Positions 59,201-64,000 of a DNA stretch of 64,000 nucleotides are shown piece after piece; position 1 is the first letter of the stretch, and each line of letters opens with the position of its first letter. A program made the position numbers and the translations under genes. This DNA comes from Amphiura filiformis (taxonomy: Eukaryota > Echinodermata > Ophiuroidea > Amphilepidida > Amphiuridae): the NCBI RefSeq assembly GCF_039555335.1, contig NC_092628.1, forward strand, positions 70,337,706 to 70,401,705. Direction: 5' to 3'. The notes beneath the pieces are model-generated. The model had not been told where the DNA came from, made no database searches, and saw only the letters and a list, made by a program, of their open reading frames with translations.

Positions 59201-60950
59201 CTATAAATACCTAAATGTGTGATCAAACACAGCTTGGCATAATAGTACTCACCACTCCTGCAATGGCAGCTGAGGCAAATGACACTGGAAAGGTTACCTC
59301 CTCTTGATGAAAGGCCTTCATTAATCTAGCTTTGAGTATCTCAAAATTGAACCACATTATACCTGAAAGCAGGAGCAAAACATGAAAATGGTTCAAACTC
59401 AATTTAAAATCACAATAATTCGCATTAAAACAAATAAAAGGGAGGTAAATGAAACAAAAGAGTAAACAGGAAAGTTTGAATGCTGGATAAAATAGTGCAA
59501 TGTTAAAAAGGAGTACATGTATTTCGTGATCCTAGTATATCCTCTTTTTATGACATTTTCAGTAGATATCCATGACAAAAACTCATTCCCAAAATTTCAG
59601 TTGATTCTGATTTTGTGTTTGCGAGTTATGCATGCATGATTATGTGTATTACACTGCTCCATAGACATTGTGTTGTAATTTTGCTCAAGTGTACCAGAAC
59701 ATAATTCAAATTTCACAATATTTTTGCTAAGCGAATTAATCTGAAAGAAAATTTTTTGTACATTATTTTTTGTATAACACTAGTGCACCTGCAGCTGTGA
59801 GAGCCCTGATGCTGTGAGAGCACTGGCATGATAGCGATACTGTTTGACCCCAGATGACCTTTGACCTCGGTGTAATCTTTTTCATGCTCCCCTCATACGC
59901 ACGGATTCCACCTATCAAGTTTAAGCCCAATAGGGCAAAGTTTAAATTTAGCCCCTACATGACCTTTGACCTCGTTTGACCTCAATTTTGTTTTGCCCAT
60001 ATATTCCCTCGTATCAACGACTCCACCCACGACGGTTCAGCCCGACAGGTAAAAGTTTGAAATCCATGACCTTTGACCTTTGACCTCAGATGACCTCCAT
60101 ATAATGTTTTTCATGCTCCCCTCATACGGAAGGTTTCGACCCACCAAGTTTGAGCCCGATCGGGCAAAGTTTGAAATTTGACCCTCCGTAATGACCTTTG
60201 ACCTCAGTTGACCTCGATTTTATTTCAGCATTATATTCCCTCCTATCAAGGATTCCACCCACCAAGTTTGGGCCCGATCGGACAAAGTTTGAAATTTTGA
60301 CCTTTGACCTTGACCTCCGATGACCTTCAAAACCACATGGCCAACATGCTTTTCCCAAGACCTATCTATATCCCAAATTTCAGCACGATGCGTCGAAGCG
60401 CGGCGAAACGCATAGCCGGACAGACAGATAGATACACAGATAGACAGAGACCGCTTATTATTTTATTAGTATAGATAGATAATATGAACCCTTTAGCAAA
60501 ATAATAATGTATGAAAATTATTGTGAGTGGGATCAGAAGGCCCATAAAATTGAAATGTACATTGAGTTCTTCCAACTTCTAGAAACTTTATTAATTTATT
60601 CCACAATTACATGATGTTGATTAGAAGTTGTCAATGTTTAGACTCATTAAAATAGACAAGGGCCCTTAGATTGTCAGACTTGAGGGCCCAAATGGCCCTT
60701 GGAAAGTTGGGTTGATTTCAGTCAAATTCAGTGAACTGACTCTCGATAGCTTATTACATCCCCTGTAGACAAATGAAATTCTTACAAGCAAATGGCGCAT
60801 CACGTAGTACTGTTGGTCCCCATCCTCTCCATAATGATAGAACACCTCCATCTTGAACTGCAGTTCTAACGCAACCATAAATCTCCTTGAAGGTTAAAGG
60901 TTGTGACAACATCTTCGTTCTGATAAGTTCCAATGGGTTTATGATACTTA
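56102..60950 (-). CDS. SLC25A40: Mitochondrial carrier of the SLC25A39/SLC25A40 type (3' five exons; 5' part missing)
   Basis: Minus-strand exons are 60950-60786, 59362-59253, 57899-57818, 57148-57068 and 56211-56102, phases consistent, about 181 residues plus stop. The family has about 340, so roughly the first 150 are absent, presumably beyond 64000. Two carrier signatures PX[DE]XX[KR] are visible: PLELIR (second repeat) and PFDVVK (third repeat). SLWRGWGPTVLRDAPF and STWLIMRRI ... GLYSGFAPRVGRITPALAIM follow the SLC25A39/40 pattern. The end is YEVGKVFFKQYNEKHPR. SLC25A39 and its paralogue SLC25A40 import glutathione into mitochondria across the inner membrane; that function is inferred from the family. 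Which paralogue this is, or whether it predates their split, cannot be told here. Confidence 0.9.
56215..57060 (-). other. Carrier last intron
   Basis: AT-rich intron. 'atgtgacaccatctggtcca' at 56831 recurs in similar form at 41586 ('atgtgacacgatctggtcca'), a dispersed repeat. Confidence 0.5.
57068..57148 (-). CDS. SLC25A40: Carrier exon
   Basis: Acceptor 'ttttctctccag'. Encodes DKKKHPSSTWLIMRRIYTQS, then GMRGLYS and the first base of a glycine codon. Donor GTAAGC. Matches STWIIMKNI ... GFSGLFSG of the family. Confidence 0.9.
57149..57815 (-). other. Carrier intron
   Basis: Intron sequence. The 79-codon minus-strand frame at 57184-57423 ends in a stop and has no family match that I can see. 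It is not needed by the carrier model. Confidence 0.5.
57818..57899 (-). CDS. SLC25A40: Carrier exon, third repeat signature
   Basis: IAAFFTNPFDVVKTHRQIEL, then GEMDALK and the first base of the next codon. It contains PFDVVKTHRQ, the third PX[DE]XX[KR] signature. Donor GTAAAT. Confidence 0.92.
57979..58400. mobile_element. MITE family 2, copy 2 (TA target site)
   Basis: Left 'tgtgacgtgtcatgtcaaaa', right the reverse complement of 'tgcgacgtgtcatgtcaaaa'. TA outside both ends (57977-57978 and 58401-58402). Opposite orientation to copy 1 at 20193-20621. Lies in a carrier intron. Confidence 0.88.
58532..58942. mobile_element. TIR element in carrier intron
   Basis: The ends 'ccccaactcaacacaaaatt' and 'acttttgtgttgagttgggg' are inverted copies and continue inward as 'ggcaaccatgagagttacca' and 'ggtaactctcatggttacca'. 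The interior repeats 'aaaaggggt' words with 'gaaattctagtcatt'. Confidence 0.8.
59253..59362 (-). CDS. SLC25A40: Carrier exon
   Basis: Acceptor 'ctgctttcag'. Encodes the end of a split cysteine codon, IMWFNFEILKARLMKAFHQE, then EVTFPVSFASAAIAGV. Donor GTGAGT. It aligns with the AMYWYNYEILK region, the start of the third carrier repeat. Confidence 0.9.
59780..60480. repeat. TGACCT-rich dispersed repeat ending in a (TAGA)n tail
   Basis: About four or five tandem units of roughly 125 bp with 'tgacctttgacctc', 'ttcatgctcccctcatacg' and 'ccaagtttgagcccgatcgg'. It ends with 'aagcgcggcgaaacgcatag', a run of 'cagacagatagatac' words and 'tagtatagatagataa'. The conserved end followed by a short tandem tail is like the 3' end of a non-LTR or related element. 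It lies in a carrier intron. Confidence 0.75.
60786..60950 (-). CDS. SLC25A40: Carrier exon, second repeat
   Basis: It enters after the acceptor 'gtatatgcag', completing a split valine codon, and encodes SIINPLELIRTKMLSQPLTF, then YGCVRTAVQDGGVLSLWRGW and GPTVLRDAPFA. Donor GTAAGA. It carries the PLELIR signature. Confidence 0.93.
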
Positions 60951-62335
60951 CTGCATATACTATAATTCAAATTAAATAACATATTATTTAAAATAAATAT
61001 TAATTTATTAATTCAAAATAATGTTAAGGTTTTTTTTTACTGTTAAGGATTTTTTTCTACTGTTAAGGATTTTTTCTGCCTTAATATTTGAATTATTGCC
61101 CAAATGAGGCAAACTTTTTACTAAAACAACTTTTTAAAGTCAAAGAGTCCTAATTGGTCAATAATTAAGGCAAATATCCAAAATATGTTTAAGAAAATTA
61201 ATAAAGATTGATTGACTGATTGTTTGACACATACCTCACTTGAAAAGAGTCCAAAGATTATGGAAAAAACACAAGGAAGACCAATATTTTTGAAGGAACA
61301 TTTTCTATGTTATCATAAGAAATGTGGTTCAGGCAAAACACATTGTGATTTTCTTCAAAGTATTTGTTTTCACAGCAAATCTGCTCTTATATTTAGATTC
61401 CGGTACTCTATTTTCTTTCGAAAAATATTTACTTTCATATATTATCGTGCATGAATAATATATAGAAGTTATGGCACTTTTATTCAATGCATTTAGACTT
61501 AACAGCAAAGATGCATATACATATATATGCAGCAGAATACATCTCTATTTGATTTAAGGATTCCCAACTACACATACATTTAGAAGTCGTACTTGAAATA
61601 GCCTTATGTAGGTAGAGCTCAAGTCTGTGGTTGTATTGATAAAGAACACACAAGTACAGTAGGAAACTCACTTTACATTCAGGATTTCTTTTTACAGAAT
61701 ATCACTATATAGGCCAGTAAAAATCAGCCCCAAAATCTCCAAAGGTCAAAATAATTGCAACATGAATTCTATTTTCGGAAAATGTTGCTCTTAAGTCTCT
61801 ATTTTAACATACTCAAAGTCTACCAAAATCAACCTCTGCAAAAGATGTGTAAAATTGACTTTTTCAAAATGGCAGCCAAAATGTCGTAAAAAATAAACAG
61901 TTGAGATATCAATATTATATGAGTGTCCATGTGGGAATTGGGTGACATTTTGACCTACAAATGCTCTTATGCCCTTACCGTTTCATAAATATTTATTTGT
62001 CTCATGTAGTTTTTGTTCAAAATTTCAAAATGGCCGCCAAATACGTTCATTATGAGTTGTGAATACAGACAGGGCAATCAACTTTTCACCATAGAAGCTG
62101 AATCAGCATTAAAATAGTACATGTAAGTTATGATCCACATATTATGTGTATCGGATACTTTAGAGTAAATATTTGAATGGTAATTGGATGGACGGTCCTA
62201 ATATAACATTCAATACAGCGTCGTCAAACATTTCTCCCACAAAGAGCTACAGGGTCGATTCTAAAGACCTAAAAAATCAGGGGTGATTCGAAAAGGTGAT
62301 TTAATTGTCAGCATGACTGTAATATGACTGTAACT
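60951..62335. other. Carrier intron or upstream flank, no exon found
   Basis: The missing 5' exons of the carrier should lie upstream of 60950 on this strand, but no stretch here encodes a PX[DE]XX[KR] motif or matching residues. AT-rich with short frames of no recognisable content. Confidence 0.5.
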
Positions 62336-62339
62336 TATT

Positions 62340-63960
62340 TTTACTGTTCCACTTGAATAATTCTGGGGGCGACGATATACTTCGCCAGGGTCCGGGTCTC
62401 TCCCATATGCTTGAGGATCGCTGATGTTTGATTATGCGCTCTGATTATCAGGCAGGCGGCATCGGTTCAGGCTCGGGTGTGGCTTCGCCTATTAGGGCTG
62501 GTGGCCAGCTGCTCGGAGCTGCCACTTGCGCACGAGGAGATACAGCTATACTTCCTCGGGCAGTTGCAAGCGTGGCGGCATCCTCAGAGCCTCATAATTC
62601 CGGTCCTCGGCAGCTCCACTCCTGCCTCTCCTGGTAGATAAATCAACTCAGTATGACAGCATGACCGCTATGCGTTTTACATCAACAGGGAGGGGGCACC
62701 AAAAGTTCCAGCTATCAGCATTTGCAGGGAGACAGTGTCCCTTCTTCTGTAGTGTTAGTGGAGGTGGTACGGAGCTTCGAACGGGGTTGACTCGCCGATT
62801 GCTTGTCGGGTTGGGTCAGTCCTCATCTCTCTTGTCTAATTGAGTGGCACCTCACTCAGTAGTATGCATGTATCGGTCCATCTTTCAGAGGTTAGATCGT
62901 CTCAGAACCATTAGCTTCCGCCTTTTTTCACCCGGCATTGAGGGCGGTAGGCCGGGACACCATGCAGGAGAGTTGGGAGGGCATATTCGGTATAATGCCT
63001 TCCCTCCCATTGCCATGATCCTTCTGGTTCTGCTGAAGGTAGCCAATTCTTGGAACTGATTACTCCTTTTAGCCGCTTTCTCTGGCCCAAGCAGTGGAAT
63101 GTTCTCCGCCTCTTGGATCTTCTCGTGGGAGAACCAGTCAGTCGCCTATGCCGCGAGATCTTCTCACAGTTCCGCCACGCCACCGGCACCAGGTACAGAT
63201 GGAGTTGATTAACAACCTCCACCTGACTGTTTGGCGTACTTCCGCCAGTCCGCCCAGACAGCGGGCCATTAATATTCGACAGTCAACTAGACAGAGTTAC
63301 GATTCGCGACTTCGCCGATTCTACAAGTCACAGATTTCCTTACCACGGGGACCGTATGCCTCGTACCGCTTAAGCATACAATACTGTCATTATAGCGATT
63401 CATCATGACTGGGGGGGGGGTATATGACGGTGTTATCGAGTCCAGCACTTGCGGACCTCATTAAGAGCATGGTGACAGAAAGACCTCCAGTTCGCTCCCT
63501 GGTTCCGGAATGGAACTTCATGTTGGTGTTGCAGTATCTACCCAAGGCCTTCGAACCCACGGAGGACCTCTCTCGTTGCAAGACTTGACACTCAAGACTG
63601 TGTTCTTGATGGCAGTGGCCTGCGATCGACACTGTTCAGTTATGTACATGTTCTTTCTATAGACGAGCACCACCTACGCTTCACCACTGGGGTAGTCTCT
63701 AACCTTCCTCGTGCTGGGTTCCTGGACAAGAACCAGACCATGCCCAGTCCTCTACTCAAGTTATCCGATGTGCCTCACTGATCTGGATCTCATTGCGGGG
63801 TATATGCGATGAAACCGTCACGCCCAGTGAGGGCTCTGAGAGGGTACATTGCGCGTATCAAAGAGATCGTGGGAGGTAAGTAGAGTTGCTCAGTGTTTAC
63901 CCCACTCAGAAGTGAGAGGGAGATACGCATAGCGCATAATACTTACCTCTCACGAACTGA
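62340..63960 (+). mobile_element. Decayed DIRS-type retrotransposon (RNase H to tyrosine recombinase end)
   Basis: Frames broken by stops and shifts carry a recognisable order of domains. Near 62450 is the RT/RNase H connection (ARVWLRLLGLVASCSELPLA, then IQLYFLGQLQAWRHP). Near 62660 is an RNase H-like YINREGAPKVPAIS. Near 62990 comes FPPIAMILLVLLKVANS with WPKQWNVLRLLDLLVGEP. From 63210 there is a tyrosine-recombinase-like part (NNLHLTVWRTSAS, RQSTRQSYDSRLRRFYK, later LADLIKSMVTERPPVRSLVP and CGVYAMKPSRPVRALRGYIA). The DIRS order uses a tyrosine recombinase in place of a DDE integrase. Its G+C is visibly higher than its surroundings. No intact enzyme remains. Confidence 0.75.
63867..63956. 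repeat. Inverted repeat near the 3' end of the DIRS-type element
   Basis: 'gtgggaggtaagta' at about 63868 and 'tacttacctctcac' at about 63942 are inverted copies around a 60 bp loop. Such inverted ends are expected near the termini of DIRS elements. The exact end of the element is not visible. Confidence 0.6.
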
Positions 63961-64000
63961 GACTGACCAGCGTTTTAGGCGTTCCACCCTCAAGATTGTT

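Noticed and set aside
61000-62300. Search for the carrier's first-repeat exons
   Set aside because: No stretch on the minus strand encodes a PX[DE]XX[KR] motif or aligned residues, so no exon is called.
62428-63632. Several 60-100 codon frames on both strands near the right end
   Set aside because: They are fragments or shadows of the decayed DIRS-type element.

Overview
This is a stretch of AT-rich animal (metazoan) nuclear DNA. Spliceosomal introns (GT..AG), conserved animal gene families, tRNA-derived SINEs and dense small inverted-repeat transposons all show this. Nothing bacterial, organellar or viral was recognised. I lean towards a marine invertebrate deuterostome, such as an echinoderm, from the overall flavour of the repeats. 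That lean is an inference and I cannot prove it.

Three protein genes can be modelled exon by exon. (1) A TSPAN31/TSPAN13-type tetraspanin lies on the minus strand, with four exons between 37246 and 30938 and an uncertain last exon. (2) A GATAD1 orthologue lies on the plus strand, with four coding exons between 37581 and 46246. It starts only 334 bp from the tetraspanin start codon, so the two share a head-to-head promoter region. Its first exon needs a frame change to stay open. (3) An SLC25A39/SLC25A40-type mitochondrial carrier lies on the minus strand, with five exons between 60950 and 56102. Its 5' half is not in the window. The three gene products have no obvious joint pathway: a membrane organiser, a chromatin reader-complex subunit and a mitochondrial glutathione carrier.

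The rest is intergenic or intronic DNA filled with mobile-element remnants. Region by region: 1-900 is a satellite of about 110 bp units with a TA-flanked MITE inserted in it; 3.3-8.3 kb holds a foldback MITE, two arrays of CTAGTC palindromes that may be the two ends of one 4.6 kb element, and an 0.8 kb TIR element filled with a 20 bp minisatellite; 11.8-14.7 kb is a 2.9 kb element with 145 bp terminal inverted repeats; 16-17.6 kb has a tandem duplication and a pair of inverted SINEs; 18.9-19.2 kb holds an orphan histone-type 3' stem-loop; 20-30 kb has many MITEs, two of them hAT-type with perfect 8 bp target duplications; 32.6-34.0 kb is a hAT-type element with another repeat nested inside; 42.6-45.3 kb is a cluster of related MITEs in GATAD1 intron 3; 47.5-51.5 kb has a 1.4 kb TIR element and two TTAA-flanked (piggyBac-like) foldback elements; 53.8-54.4 kb is a decayed coiled-coil reading frame; 55.2 kb is a LINE reverse-transcriptase scrap; 59.8-60.5 kb is a repeat rich in TGACCT motifs; 62.3-64.0 kb is a decayed DIRS-type retrotransposon.

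Most open frames of 60-100 codons here are chance frames in repeats or introns and are not annotated as genes.
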